From NCBI GenBank assembly GCA_023653785.1, contig JAMKCH010022319.1, forward strand, positions 1 through 64,000: DNA of 64,000 nucleotides. The letters run 5' to 3'. This stretch comes from Ophioderma brevispina. Taxonomy: Eukaryota > Echinodermata > Ophiuroidea > Amphilepidida > Ophiodermatidae. The notes under the pieces are model-generated. The model saw only the letters and a program-made list of their open reading frames with translations, ran no database searches and was not told the DNA's origin. Both the position numbers and the translations under genes were made by a program. Positions 24,101 through 34,935 of the stretch are shown piece by piece (position 1 is the stretch's first letter; every line of letters begins with the position of its first letter).

Positions 24101-27100
24101 AACCAAACGAGTACTCAATGTGGCTAGTTACTTACTGAAATGTTGAGTAAATTCATTGCAACCAGAACTGAGAATTGTATGCCAATTGCAAAAATGCATT
24201 GACCCCAATTGACCCCAGTGCCTTTGGAGTTCTTACTCAAGAGAGCTGGCCAATGGTCAAATCACATTGATAGCCATTAAATGCATGTAAGATTTTTACA
24301 GTTGGCAAATAAAACATAACTTGCAAATTTAGGTTACAAATATTATCTGACTGTTTGCAAACACCCAGAGATGTAAGCATAGTAAGTACCTGTGTAAGAC
24401 GTTTTAACGGCTCGCAAATGTACATCACATATTTCAATTTCCTTTACCGATTTAAATGGAAATCTTGGGCTTGAAGAGCTGGTGATGACGAGGTGCTTGA
24501 TAGAAGATTATCTGAGTCTGGACCTGCGACACCAAGGCACGCCATATCATCAGTGACATTTGTGATGTTGACCTCATATTTTCTTGATTTCAGTTGTTGT
24601 AGCACCCACCTTAAGTTAGTTTCCGTAATGCAGAGAAAAATGTGGTTAGTTGTGAGTTACCTTGATAGATGCTTGATAGATTCGAACAGAATGTCGCAAA
24701 TATTTTGAGTTCAGAGCTATTACCAAGCTAAGACATAATCAAACGACTTTGCAAGCTTTTACAATCTTGAGTCCTGTTGTTTTAACTATTTGTAAGCTAA
24801 TGCTGCTTTTGAATCAATCTGCGTATTGCTAGCAATTTAAAGGCGTAAACATTTCAGTGACTCTTTTAATAGTAGTAGTAATTCTAATAATAATAACAAT
24901 TATAATTAAATCTTTGGAACTCGTTGCTGTTTGACAAACGAATCATTTCGTTTCTTCTTCGAACATGTTTCTAAACCCACCTCAAATCTTGCATTTCAGA
25001 CCTGGCATCAGTGACAATGAAGAAGTGATCATCTCCAAGTCTATAGACTCCCAATTCTGATATCACTTTACTTTCGGGTGACAACATATATCCAACACCA
25101 GCAAAGCCAGTCTAAAATAACAATACTATATAGGTAATTAAAGCATTATTTCGCGATTTATGAGTTCAAACAACACGTGTTTTTTTCTTGTTATATGTTT
25201 AAAAATGCCTTCAGCAACAAAATCATATTTCAGTTTTGTTTGGTATACCGGTATTAATATCAGAAACATTCCTAATACATTGCTGCATAGACCATAATGA
25301 AAAAATGTTGTTATTACAAGATTACTCTATTAAATGACAAATCATCCATAATTTATTTTTCACAGGATCGGTTTTGACATGCTTGAGCAATACCAACACA
25401 TCATAATCTAAAATTCGAAAAGTATTGAGAGCGCTTTTCTCATAAATCCCTTAATGTGCTTTTTATTAGTTGTACCTTTGTTTGTATAAATAAAAAGAAA
25501 ACTAAGGGCAGCAGTTGGTCAATGAAGGTGTGCCACATGGGTCCAATCTTTGCCACTATAACAAGACTTATTTGGGTGAGGCGGCCGGATGTAATGAATC
25601 TAGATTCCTAAATAATCGCTGGGAAGATAATGTTATAGTTATTTCACTATATATTTGTCATGTCCTCTTACTTACCACCCTGTACTGTAAGGATATTAAA
25701 TTTTGCAAAGTTTGAAGCCACCTGATAAGAGCTGAAAAAAGCCACCTTAATTACTATATTAAATCACCTGTGGGTATACGCCAGCACCAACTCATCCAGT
25801 AATGCTGCTTCTCGCTCCCTGTACCTTCAAACTTGCCACCCAGGGCGTAAGATCTATAATGCCAACACTGTTTACGACGAGTTCGCACTCATGATTTCCT
25901 GGTTTGGAACCATTTTGCACGTCTAAAAGTTAAGGTTCGGACCCAGGTTTATCGTACGCTCTGGCAAACCACAGTGGCTTCTCCCATCCTTAAATGAATT
26001 TTCGCCGCTTATAGTTTGAGTATAAAATATTCAAATGTATCCAAGGTACTATTAAATGACACACACAATCAGTTGGAATTCTGGAGATTCGAGCAAATGG
26101 TTAAAACCACGAGATGACTTTCCACGAGCACTATCACTACCATAATGTCCATCAATATGGAACAAGCATTGTCTTTACACATACCTGCAACAAATCCATA
26201 CTGAGCTCCTTTTCCCTTTAATTTCTCGTATATAGCTGATGCTCTTTGCGTCGGTCTTTCGAGAACATATGTCTCCTCTGAAAATCTGGGGTACACTACA
26301 TGATTCATAGCTCCATAGGCCTCTCGGCTCATAGCAATGGCGTGATCTCTGGTCATCCATTTGTCAAAGCGGTTAGGGTCCATTGCGGATACGTCAAATG
26401 GCGGCTCGCCGTCTGTAATCCAACTTGCGATTACTTGACCTGCGCCACCAGATTGGATAACACCGCCACTGAAAGAAATAATAATAAAAATATCAATCTT
26501 ATTAATATTATAGCGCCTAATGCAGCCTGCGTCTAGGCGCTTCACTTAGAAAAAAGGAGCAATTATACCATTTAAAACGAGAGATACAAAAAATAGCTAA
26601 AATTCTAATGTGAAATCAACTATATATGATATACATCAATTATACACCAATTCAGAAAACCCTAAGAGAATAATAGCCTTTTACCAAGGCGTTGCGCTTT
26701 ATTTTTAATTTCCTGCAGTCCCTGGCAGTCCCTGTACATGATGTGGTATTATAGCACCCTTTCACTATGAGTCTCTTGCGCATCGCACCGTTCGGCTGAA
26801 GGCTTCACCTTCGACACGCCCTCCGGCGATCATGGTTGAGGCGTCTTTGACAAAGACTAAAAGAATAATTTAAGTAGAAGGAAGGCAGAGAACAAGAAAG
26901 AGAAAGGAAAAAAGTCATAGTGATTGAACTGCGTCAGGAAACAGGATACGTATCAGAGGCCAAAATGCTGTGTAAATAGGATTGTCTTCAGACGTAACTT
27001 GTTTAGTTATTGACTGAGCTAAGCGGATACTGTTAAGGAGTTTATTCCACAAATGTGCTGCTGCGTAAGCAAAAGATCTATCATCAGAACATTGTTGATG

Positions 27101-30100
27101 ATTGACCGATTTACTCAACTGGGAGCAAGAAGATGATCTCAAGGTTCTCGGTGGTGAATACAGCTGGATGAGCTCAGAGATATAGGTCAGGTGATATACC
27201 GTGGATGGCCTTATAAGTGAGAAGCAGAATATAAAAGCTACCCTCTGTTTAATTGGAAGCCAAATGCATTTGGTAGAGAGCTGGTGTGATATGTTCTCGT
27301 CAACGGACTTTTAAGGCCAAGTCAGGCAGCTGCATTTTGAACTCGCTGAACCTTGGTCAATTCAGTTATCCAGCCCATGCAGATGTAACAAGGGCGCGGA
27401 CCAATCTGATGGTAGATTTTTCATCAAGATACTGTCGAAACTGCACAATTTCCTAATTGAGAGCCAATCAGCTTTGTATAAGCTGTTAACATTCATTAAT
27501 AATTCTTAGTGGCGAGTCTAAGATTACACCAAGGTTCCGTGCTTGCTTCAGCTGACGGAAGAATAACAGAATTGCCAATAATCATGGTTGGCCGAGATCG
27601 AGTTACTAGTCGATCTGCTAGAGCGAAAGTACAAATCTCTGTCTTCTTGTCATTTAATATCAGCATGCTGGATTTACACCGGGATCTGATGTCTGCAATA
27701 CATTTTCAATCTTTTTGGCGCTGGAAAGTCAAGTAGAGCTGGGGTTTTCATCGGCATAAACAACAGATTGAACACCATGGGCAATGATAATATCCTGTAG
27801 TGGGGCACTGAACAAGATGAAGTCAATAGGTCAAGTAACAAAGCCCTGTGAAATTCACATGTGAAATTGGGAAGTTTAAAATAGAAAAAAATCATATGGA
27901 TTGGGAAGATTATTCAATTTTCCCCTGTGGATAGACATAGCTGTAATTGCCTAGGCTCCTTGGCAAAGGTCCCCAATGTAATTTTGACAAGATGTAGGGT
28001 TTTTGTTAAGCTATAATGTGACTTATCTTCTTTAGAATTTAACCAAATGAAATATTGTCATAATTAATGACCATATCATTGTATAACTAGATTATAAACT
28101 GAGCTAGCTGACTCACAAGTTGATGCTGATCTTTTCTTTTCAAAGCGCGAGAATTTTGGTTTTACCATCGGCACTGAGAGGACTGAATATGCATCAACCC
28201 GCTCCAGGAAAACCATAATATGTGGAACCAACCTTAAAGATTGGTAGCTTCACTTGTCTTGGTAGTACATTGTCACGTGTTGCCGAAATTTAAACTAGCA
28301 AAGCTAGTGCTGCCTTTGGTTGTCGTCGTGATGACCATGACCATCAAAATTGTCTAAGAAAACCTCTTACGTTCAAGTGGCAAGACAAGACTGCTGACAC
28401 TGAAGTTCCGGCAGGTTCAAATATATTGAGAATTCAAACACTGCTGAAGAAATAGCAGCTAAGACGGACTGGCTACATATTTAGCTATATTCGGCCAGAA
28501 TGCAAGACATACGTCTTCTCAAGAAGAGTTTCTTTTGAGAGCTAAATCTGGAACTTGAACGGTCGCGTGGTGCCATGACCATCATCAATGCCATGGACGA
28601 ACCAAGAATGTCATTTACATTCTTCAGAGATTAATAGATAATTCATGACCAATGTAGAACTAGTTTATGAGAAAGTAAATCACTCATTTTGTTATGAACA
28701 AATCCACCAGTTATTGTTTACTTTCCTTTTTATACCAATAACTTACAATTGCCTTATGCGAGATGGCAAACAAAACCAATTGACGAATCTGTTAATTCCA
28801 ATTAAACAATTACTAACACAAATAACGTTTGTAGTCTTACGTAAAATAATAATTTAAAATTAGAAGGCTTATTTTTCAACAACCTTTGAGGTGTTTGCAG
28901 AAGTTTTTATTTTACATACACGTGACTGCTGCAGCACCAGAAATTATCCAATCCAAGATATGGTCCAAGAAGGCCAATGAAATCTGGTGTACCCGGCATT
29001 GGCCCTGCAACGACTGTTTTTATATCGGCTTTCTTAAGTAGTGGACAAATCTCCATTGCTCTTTGCAGATGACTGTCTATTCTATCAAGGTCACTTTCAA
29101 AGAGCTCCCTTCCAAATCCTGTCCAAAATTAAATTGGAATTAAAGTTACATATTGCAGTGATAGCATTGACGTGACAATATTAGCCAATATTTGTACAGG
29201 TGAGGTCTTCATATTGTCCAATCTAGGTAGTAGTAGTAGCGATCCAAATGATTGGCCAATAAAGGTATCAAGGTGTTTGCATTCCCGTCGGTGCCCAAAA
29301 GTGGGGAGGGGTTTGCCGCAGAAAATTTTGCACACAATATTTACAACACATGTGGATGGTTATTGAATTTTATTATTCGGGCTGTAAATTAAGGGTAAAT
29401 CATTGTTTTCAAAACATGCAAAATATTGAGTAAAATAATGTTGATGGGTCACGCATATGCACCATAGACATTGGAAACTAATTTTAAGTTGATAATCACT
29501 CTTGCATGACAACAAGACCTATATTTCATATATTTAACACAAATCATGCAATTTATTTTGAATGGTGTTGCAAAATATAAATCATTTTTCCATCGAGTTG
29601 TGCACTGACGGTTTTGCAAGGTCCATAATAATTTGCTTGATGTCAGCACATAGAGGGAAAAAACGTTTTTTGAAACGAACCTTGAGGTACACCTTTGTCG
29701 AACCATTGATCCTGCAGTTTCATTTTGTCTTTGTTTTCATATGGACCAATGATTAACCCCGTTCTCTCTTGACGCAAATAATAAGAGCCATCTAAATCTC
29801 GAACAACTGGTACTTCTCGGCCTAAAGCTTCAACCTCAGGTATTGATGACGTCACTACATACTGATGTTGGGTATTAGTAGCTGGGATATCAATTCCAGC
29901 GAGTTGGTTGACTTCCCGCGCCCAAACACCTGTACGTAAATAGCAAGTAAAAAAAGGTTCACCTACAAATATGGCACAATTCTCATAAGATATTAAACCA
30001 AAATCAGGTGGTCAAAATTGCTATTGATTGTTCTGGTATGTATTGTATGTATTACAAAGTAATTTGACCAAAACCAATACACTTTTTACAGTTTGGTGAA

Positions 30101-33100
30101 ATTGGCGAATGTGTCATAGGTTTTGGAAGTACTTTGACTAAAATATACTGTATAATACGAGTATATCATCGTAGCACTACATTTCACATCCTTTTCTACC
30201 TGCGGAGTTGATGACCATCTTGGCATTGATGGTTCCGTGTTCTGTCTGCACATTCCATCCACCATCACTTCGTTGCTCTAATGATGTCACCGGGGATTTT
30301 AAAAAGATTTCAGCACCGCGTTTTCGAGCTCCAGTAGCGTAGGCTTGAGTTAAGGAATAAGGATCAACGTGACCGTCCCCAACCGTATAGAGAGCTCCGG
30401 TTATCTGTTGACAAGCCATTGATAACAAAGTGAAATTCAACGAGTCATCAACTTTTGTCAATGTGTCTAAGGTAAGTATTTCTAAGCATGTCCTACATTT
30501 AGCTATTGAACAAGCACTCAAAAGTACCCTAATATTTCACAAAATCTTCCAACGCGAGTATTCTTTAATCGTGAAACCCCTTTGAACATTGTTGAACATG
30601 ATGATTGATGAACATTTCCGTTGTGAGTGTTTTCACAACTATTCTGGAAAGATTAAAATTGTTACAAGATATGTCCTTCTGAAGTTTCTTAGAATTCTAA
30701 GATTGCTCGAATTTTGATATTTTTAAAGTGTAGGTTTCAATTAATTGCGGAATAATTAAGCCTAATACGTCTAATTAAGTACAGATACGGCTTTGTTGCA
30801 CTGTACCTTCAAAGTGTGTGCAACAAAGTCGTTTGGACGCAGATACGACTTTGGTATACTAAAATTGATTTTACGGGTAACAAAATCTTACAGGTTCAAC
30901 GAGAGATTTTTTGAGGCACCCAAATATTGTGTCATGATACTAATTTCATATAGATTAGACACTCAATAGACTTCTTACCTTGTATTTGGTTACAGAAATG
31001 TCTTAAAAGAGAGAAAAAGGGCAATTTTGATTTGCTTATATTTCAATATAAAACATAGGCTGAATTTCGTATTTGCTCCTATACGAAATTATAAATTTCT
31101 CAATTTTTGTACCAAAGAAACATTTCTCAGCTTAATCCTTTCAAATGGGGATATATTTGGTGGAAAGCTTTACTGCAGGGCAAAAATTAGTACTTTCATT
31201 TTTTAGGGACACCTGATATGTGGAATCTCTCGTTGCACCTTTATTAAATATTCCTTAGTTGAAGGTAATAATTCGTAATGGATTAATTTTTGTGTTTTTT
31301 TTCATTTAAATGAGTTGTATAACTTGTATTGTATGAAACAAAAACATCTCATACATTCATTATCTAATATATTTGAAAACAAGTCGAAAGTTTGAAATTT
31401 CTCAACGGTACATTATTGGCAAGAAACAACATTTTTTAACACTGAATTGTAACCATTGCACCAAAGTATGATTCGTGATAGAAGTTGCCTCTCTTTGGGT
31501 GTCTTAATGTAAATTTAGTTTCTGATCCAGATTTTCTCCAAGTATTCCAGTTTACTCGATTTAGAAATCTGTGTTATTCCACATATCTGTTATTTTTGTT
31601 TGGTAATTTCTACGATGTACCTAACAGACAGTCACACGTTTAAATAGCAAAATTTACTTATTTGAACATATTAAATTGTTCTGATTGTGGACATTAGGTT
31701 GCCTATAGCTACTGTTTAACTTAATAACCAGTTTTAAATCTTTTGAACATTTTTAGCCTTACGGTTAGGGTATTTGTTAGTGTTAAGGTCATAAATAAAA
31801 ATAATTTTGTTTAAAGAGACATGAGGAGATTTCCAGAAAGAAGCGCCCCCAATTTTTCTCGAACCTAGGTTTTTTTACATATTTGGAATGCTTACCAATG
31901 TATTAGATCACACCTGAAGTGAATAAGCCGAATACGCCGTCTTTATGTAATAAGATGATGATTTAGTACTTTCTGTCGTGCACGACAGAAAGTCAAAGCA
32001 TGGTTTTCTATAGGGAACGATTACGATAGCAGGCAAGTTCAAAACAAAGTTTGCGGTTTTCTTTTGCACATGTTTGTCCAATAAACCTTCCAAACGTTCT
32101 CGGTAGGTGGTCTACAACCGATCCAGTGAAATTTGAGAGAAATTCATATCCTAAAAAAATTTCCTCATGTCACTTTAATGTAGAATTTTAAATTGGGTAC
32201 ATATGGAACTCTTCTCTTTCCAAAATAGTGGAAGGAATCGTGGATGGTATCTAAGGCATACTTACCATGTCCATGTTCAGGAACGGATGCAGTTTAGCAA
32301 CTTCTTCTGCTGATATTACTCGCGAAGGGTGTGGCATCCAATTACTGAGAGATTGCTCATAGAGGGCTTCTTCGTGGCGAATAGGACTGGTTATGAGGCG
32401 TATTGTACCTGGATTGTGGAAACCAACTTGCTGAAGGACAATTTTGGAAGACATTAGCAATGAAGTTTATTTTTTTGTTGGTTGAAAACTTTATATATTA
32501 AAAACTTTGTTTATGATAATCCCTCAGGAAATCTTTGTCCATTTGACGGTTTTTAGTTGACAACTAAATCGAATGATGACATTTGACCACTATATTAAAG
32601 GAAAGGCCCTCTCTCTAATTGTTAATGTTTTATTAATATATTCTGCTTGATGTAAAATCAACAAGTACGTATATTCATTCGACAAAGGACGGAGGAAAAA
32701 AGATTATAAGGCTTTTGACAGTTTAACCAATCCCTATGCCCAAGTATGATCGGATAAGCTTAGTAAAACCTCGTCGATTCATTTTTGACGGTTCAAGAAC
32801 AAAAGCACATGAACGCATCCTTGTCTCTTATTCACAACTACTCTCATTGTCTTTCTGGTCAAATTCTACCCGATTTCGTGGGCCATGGTGTTACATGTAT
32901 GTTGTGACTAAATAATTAGACGATTATCACATTGAGAGTGATTCAGTAAGGTATACCAACTTGTTTTGGAGATAAACGTGATAAAGGCGGACCAACAAAG
33001 CAAAGAAAACAAACAAAAACCAACCAACCAACCAAACAAACAAACAAAGCAATGAGTCATGACAAACCTGTCCAGTTCCTCTTCAAGCTCCCGAAATAAG

Positions 33101-34041
33101 TTGATGGTGATTGCATTCAACCTTCGATCGAGAAACGAATGCTGGAAATATGTCGTAAGACCAGCCTGTAACAAATATTTAGAACTCTTGTTATTTGCAA
33201 TATATTGTATAAAATGTTCCAAAACGCTTTGTTACGTCTATTTAACATGCCTTATATTTTTCGAAATATGGTTGATATTTTTCATCATCAAAAGGTTCAT
33301 ACTTTCTGCAGGCATATTTTCATTTGTATTTTAGAGAAAAATTGTCAGTTGTTCCAAAAGTATCGACAAGAGAGTGCGAGCTATTACAAAACATGATGAA
33401 ACGTCGAAGTACAAGTACATTATGAAATGAAATTATTCTTAATATTTTGATATTTCGAATTTCCACCACACAATAAATAAATAAATAAATAAATAATTTG
33501 CACTGTTTCCGTTGTTAGCACTGTATAATATGAATTTGTCGAGATTTTGTTTACTTTCTTTTCTAAATTCTTTACGTTGAAAATTACCTTTGCAACTTGA
33601 GGGACTTATTTTACTCAAGGTATTAAATTTAAGACCAATAGATTTAAATTTTAAATTCATTAGACTAAAATTTGAAACTTAAGGGTTAATTTAAATTCGA
33701 AAACAAAAACAGAAAAAATCTGATAAACATGATTTCATCTAAATCATGTTTATCAGATTTTAAGATTTGGATGAAATTTCTCACTTTAAGTCACAACTGA
33801 TAACAATGCAAATGTGATTTCCAAATTAAGCAAATTATGGCAACATCAACTCACTGCATGCCAAGTAGATCCAGCAGTGAGTTCTGTCTTCTCCAGGAGC
33901 ACCACATCCTTCATACCGGCTTTTGCTAGGTGGTAGGCAACGCTCGTACCAATAACACCCCCTCCTATCACCACCACATCAGCGATATCTTTCACCCGTT
34001 TTGACAAAGGATGAGTCGACGCTGTACTTGCATGTCGACAT
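21051..34041 (-). CDS. DMGDH: Dimethylglycine dehydrogenase-like mitochondrial flavoenzyme (14 exons, 5' exon missing)
   Basis: Joined exons encode about 820 residues (vertebrate DMGDH is about 860) with the family's order: FAD-binding Rossmann fold ([20 protein letters not shown]), the GSTWHA segment whose His carries covalent FAD in DMGDH, the [13 protein letters not shown] and [11 protein letters not shown] segments, then a GCV_T-like tetrahydrofolate-binding domain ([20 protein letters not shown]). The family oxidatively demethylates dimethylglycine to sarcosine in the mitochondrial matrix, passing electrons to ETF and forming methylene-tetrahydrofolate. Nearly all introns are GT-AG with matching phases. 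Exons 2, 8, 10 and 14 contain single-base frame breaks. The start codon and targeting peptide were not found at higher coordinates. The related sarcosine dehydrogenase and PDPR are less likely given the SYYLRQER and QHQYVVTS segments, but a lineage-specific paralogue is possible. Confidence 0.85.
21919..22059 (-). CDS. DMGDH: DMGDH-like exon 13
   Basis: 141 nt, 47 codons, acceptor tatttgcag, donor gtatga, phase 0 on both sides. It encodes [20 protein letters not shown], then [13 protein letters not shown], matching DFIGKQAL...DPEGNESIWYNGK of DMGDH. Confidence 0.92.
22931..22990 (-). CDS. DMGDH: DMGDH-like micro-exon 12
   Basis: 60 nt, 20 codons, acceptor cgtattag, donor gtaatt, phase 0 on both sides. 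It encodes [20 protein letters not shown], which fills exactly the gap between exons 11 and 13 (MNxDxNPLEAGLxxFVKLxK in the family). Similarity is modest, but the length, phase and position support it. Confidence 0.75.
23313..23470 (-). CDS. DMGDH: DMGDH-like exon 11
   Basis: 158 nt, acceptor ttttgcag, donor gtaaag; phase 1 in, phase 0 out. It encodes [40 protein letters not shown] and [21 protein letters not shown] is the central signature of the GCV_T-type folate-binding domain. Confidence 0.92.
24390..24609 (-). CDS. DMGDH: DMGDH-like exon 10, one frame break
   Basis: 220 nt, acceptor taacttaag, donor gtactt. It encodes [36 protein letters not shown], then in a shifted frame [20 protein letters not shown]. 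The join at tttaaatcgg lacks one base. An apparent donor (gtaaag) at the break is probably fortuitous, because the next acceptor would leave an intron of only about 30 bases. Confidence 0.8.
24981..25111 (-). CDS. DMGDH: DMGDH-like exon 9
   Basis: 131 nt, acceptor ttattttag, donor gtgggt; phase 0 in, phase 2 out. It encodes [20 protein letters not shown] and [17 protein letters not shown], matching the MLTPKGRVYAEL...FLLITGSGSELHDLRW segment of DMGDH. Confidence 0.88.
25768..25988 (-). CDS. DMGDH: DMGDH-like exon 8, frame-broken
   Basis: 221 nt, acceptor atttaag, donor gtgatt. Read piecewise it gives [63 protein letters not shown] and AGVYPQ, which together follow the start of the folate-binding domain of DMGDH. 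Moving between pieces requires several single-base frame changes that cancel out: total length fits phase 1 in, phase 0 out. An in-frame TAA follows GSEP. Confidence 0.75.
26185..26468 (-). CDS. DMGDH: DMGDH-like exon 7
   Basis: 284 nt, acceptor tttctttcag, donor gtatgt; phase 2 in, phase 1 out. It encodes [20 protein letters not shown], then [20 protein letters not shown] and [20 protein letters not shown]. This covers the end of the flavin domain and the linker to the folate-binding domain. Confidence 0.92.
26500..27900 (-). mobile_element. 5'-truncated LINE (CR1/L2/Jockey-like) in intron 6
   Basis: Minus-strand translation shows reverse transcriptase palm pieces: [20 protein letters not shown] followed by VYADE (about 27830-27750), a decayed form of the YADD catalytic box. 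Next comes [20 protein letters not shown] (about 27680-27600). The C-terminal tail at 27142-26915 reads [30 protein letters not shown], as in many LINEs of this group. Several frames are used, so it is dead. The 3' end near 26545-26510 has a gcgcctagacg/tatagcgcc-like tail motif. The endonuclease and 5' half are missing. Confidence 0.75.
28920..29118 (-). CDS. DMGDH: DMGDH-like exon 6
   Basis: 199 nt, acceptor ttggacag, donor gtatgt; phase 1 in, phase 2 out. It encodes [40 protein letters not shown] and ends [11 protein letters not shown]. The donor was chosen because only this GT keeps phase with exon 7. The residues after FW differ from the GFGYG of vertebrate DMGDH and look more like sarcosine dehydrogenase relatives. 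Confidence 0.85.
29681..29929 (-). CDS. DMGDH: DMGDH-like exon 5
   Basis: 249 nt, acceptor cgtacag, donor gttcgt; phase 1 in, phase 1 out, 82 full codons. It encodes [60 protein letters not shown] and ends KGVPQG. This is the exon closest to vertebrate DMGDH and the main reason for choosing that name. Confidence 0.93.
30200..30404 (-). CDS. DMGDH: DMGDH-like exon 4
   Basis: 205 nt, acceptor tcaacag, donor gtagaa. It enters in phase 0 and ends in phase 1. It encodes [20 protein letters not shown], then [11 protein letters not shown], and ends MVINSAG. The GDGHxDPYSLT segment is a hallmark of the DMGDH/SARDH flavin domain. Confidence 0.9.
30902..31240 (-). repeat. Interspersed repeat, copy 2, in intron 3
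   Basis: Reverse complement of 388-720. Ends are gagagattttttgaggcac (30902) and ggaatctctcgttgcacc (31239). See the entry at 388. Confidence 0.7.
31811..32178. mobile_element. TTAA-flanked palindromic MITE in intron 3
   Basis: Ends TTAAAGAGACATGAGGA (31811) and its inverse TCCTCATGTCACTTTAA (ending 32178), with TTAA at both borders as for piggyBac-like target sites. Near the centre is a perfect 26-bp palindrome (31968-31993). It has no coding capacity and lies in the dehydrogenase intron between exons 3 and 4. Confidence 0.7.
32266..32430 (-). CDS. DMGDH: DMGDH-like exon 3
   Basis: 165 nt, 55 codons, acceptor ccttcag, donor gtaagt. It encodes [18 protein letters not shown] near the start and [10 protein letters not shown] at the end, matching the flavin-domain segment after ELEEE in DMGDH. 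Confidence 0.88.
33068..33165 (-). CDS. DMGDH: DMGDH-like exon 2
   Basis: 98 nt, acceptor ttacag, donor gtttgt. It encodes AGLTTYF at the start and [13 protein letters not shown] at the end, continuing directly from TWHA in exon 1. It enters in phase 0 but ends with two extra bases, while exon 3 must start in phase 0, so one base is missing or the junction is unusual. Confidence 0.8.
33715..33761. repeat. Perfect 21-bp hairpin in intron 1
   Basis: Arms 33715-33735 and 33741-33761 are exact complements around a 5-base loop (catct). It lies between exons 1 and 2 and is AT-rich. Confidence 0.85.
33855..34041 (-). CDS. DMGDH: DMGDH-like exon 1 of those found: FAD-binding motif
   Basis: 187 nt, acceptor tttaacag, donor gtgagt. 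It enters in phase 1 and ends in phase 0, giving 62 codons. Residues 22-40 carry [19 protein letters not shown], the GxGxxG-type nucleotide-binding loop. The exon ends in LTAGSTWHA, where the His matches the covalent flavin attachment site of DMGDH. It begins mid-protein, so at least one more 5' exon must exist. Confidence 0.9.
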
Positions 34042-34349
34042 CTGTTAAAGCAATAAATTCACATTTCTTGTGGCACATGCCCTTAAATGTTTCAATGTTG
34101 AGATTTTACTATACGGTTGGGTTTGTTTTTAAAGAAATAAACCTTCAAAGTAATTTAAATGAGATGATCCACGTGTTTTAAAATAGCCAGGCCGTTCAGA
34201 TAAGGTTTTTTCATCAAGAATTTGTGCTAATTTTCTAGCTTTATTTTTGCTTAAAAGTGAAATTGGCGACCTTTTAAAAGCATACTCTTTCATTTAAGAG
34301 CAAATTTAGAGAAATATGTCGTTTTGTCATTACTCCCGAAATCAAACAA

Positions 34350-34880
34350 TAGTGCCATCGTAACAACAGAGGTCTGCGTAGAAAATACTCTTTCCCTTGA
34401 GGCATCCATTGGAAGGTTGAGCTTTCGGCACTCTAGCGAATGCCATCATCAGAGCAAACTAAACAGTCATGATGTTGCACCTTATATACACAACAGTAAA
34501 CAAAGGGGAGAGGATAATATAAGAGATGGTCAAAGGATACCCCATTAAGTTTTCAGTTCATTGGTCGAGAGGCATCCTTTGATGAGTAGTCTACTATACC
34601 CCAGGCAGGAGGAATTTCTGCTCCTTTGTCCCTATCGAAGTTGTTAGGGGTAGACTTGATGTACAAAGCTTTCATGAGTTTCCTTTCAGTCCAATTAGTG
34701 TTCCTGTCAAGAATTTTACTCTCGTCCCAGTCAATGTTATGTTGGTCTTTCCACAAATGTTCGGCGATGTCCAATTTTTGTGTGTTGCCCGTTTGAGTCG
34801 TTTTATGGTGTTCGTCGGTTCTCTTTTTCAATGATCTGCCGGTTTAACCTATGTACACTTTGTCACATGGTTGAAAATTT
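34350..34880 (-). pseudogene. Penelope-like element fragment: GIY-YIG endonuclease
   Basis: Minus-strand frame: CDKVYIG, an in-frame stop, TGRSLKKRTDEHHK, then DIAEHLWKDQHNIDWDESKI and WTERKLMKALYIKS. This is the C-terminal GIY-YIG endonuclease typical of Penelope-like retroelements (YIG box, Arg in TGRSLKKR, Glu-His-containing AEHLWK region). The reverse transcriptase expected at higher coordinates is absent. Downstream (34540-34350) the terminal region includes a ribozyme-like motif. The stop within the YIG region makes this a dead copy. Confidence 0.75.
34423..34452 (-). ncRNA. Degenerate hammerhead-ribozyme-like core
   Basis: On the minus strand CTGATGA is followed by GGCA, a 10-base loop, TGCC and GAAA, the arrangement of conserved core plus stem II in hammerhead ribozymes, which occur in Penelope-like termini. 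One unpaired base follows CTGATGA, and I could not assign stem III or the cleavage site. It may be a decayed or chance motif. Confidence 0.3.
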
Positions 34881-34935
34881 GTACCACGTTTTAACTTCAT
34901 CAACGGATTGTCACTGTTTTAGTTGCCTCTAGACA

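Noticed and set aside
24418..24447. A 30-base-scale intron at the gtaaag site within exon 10
   Set aside because: The implied intron would be far shorter than workable, and the protein similarity continues straight through in a neighbouring frame, so a one-base indel is more likely.
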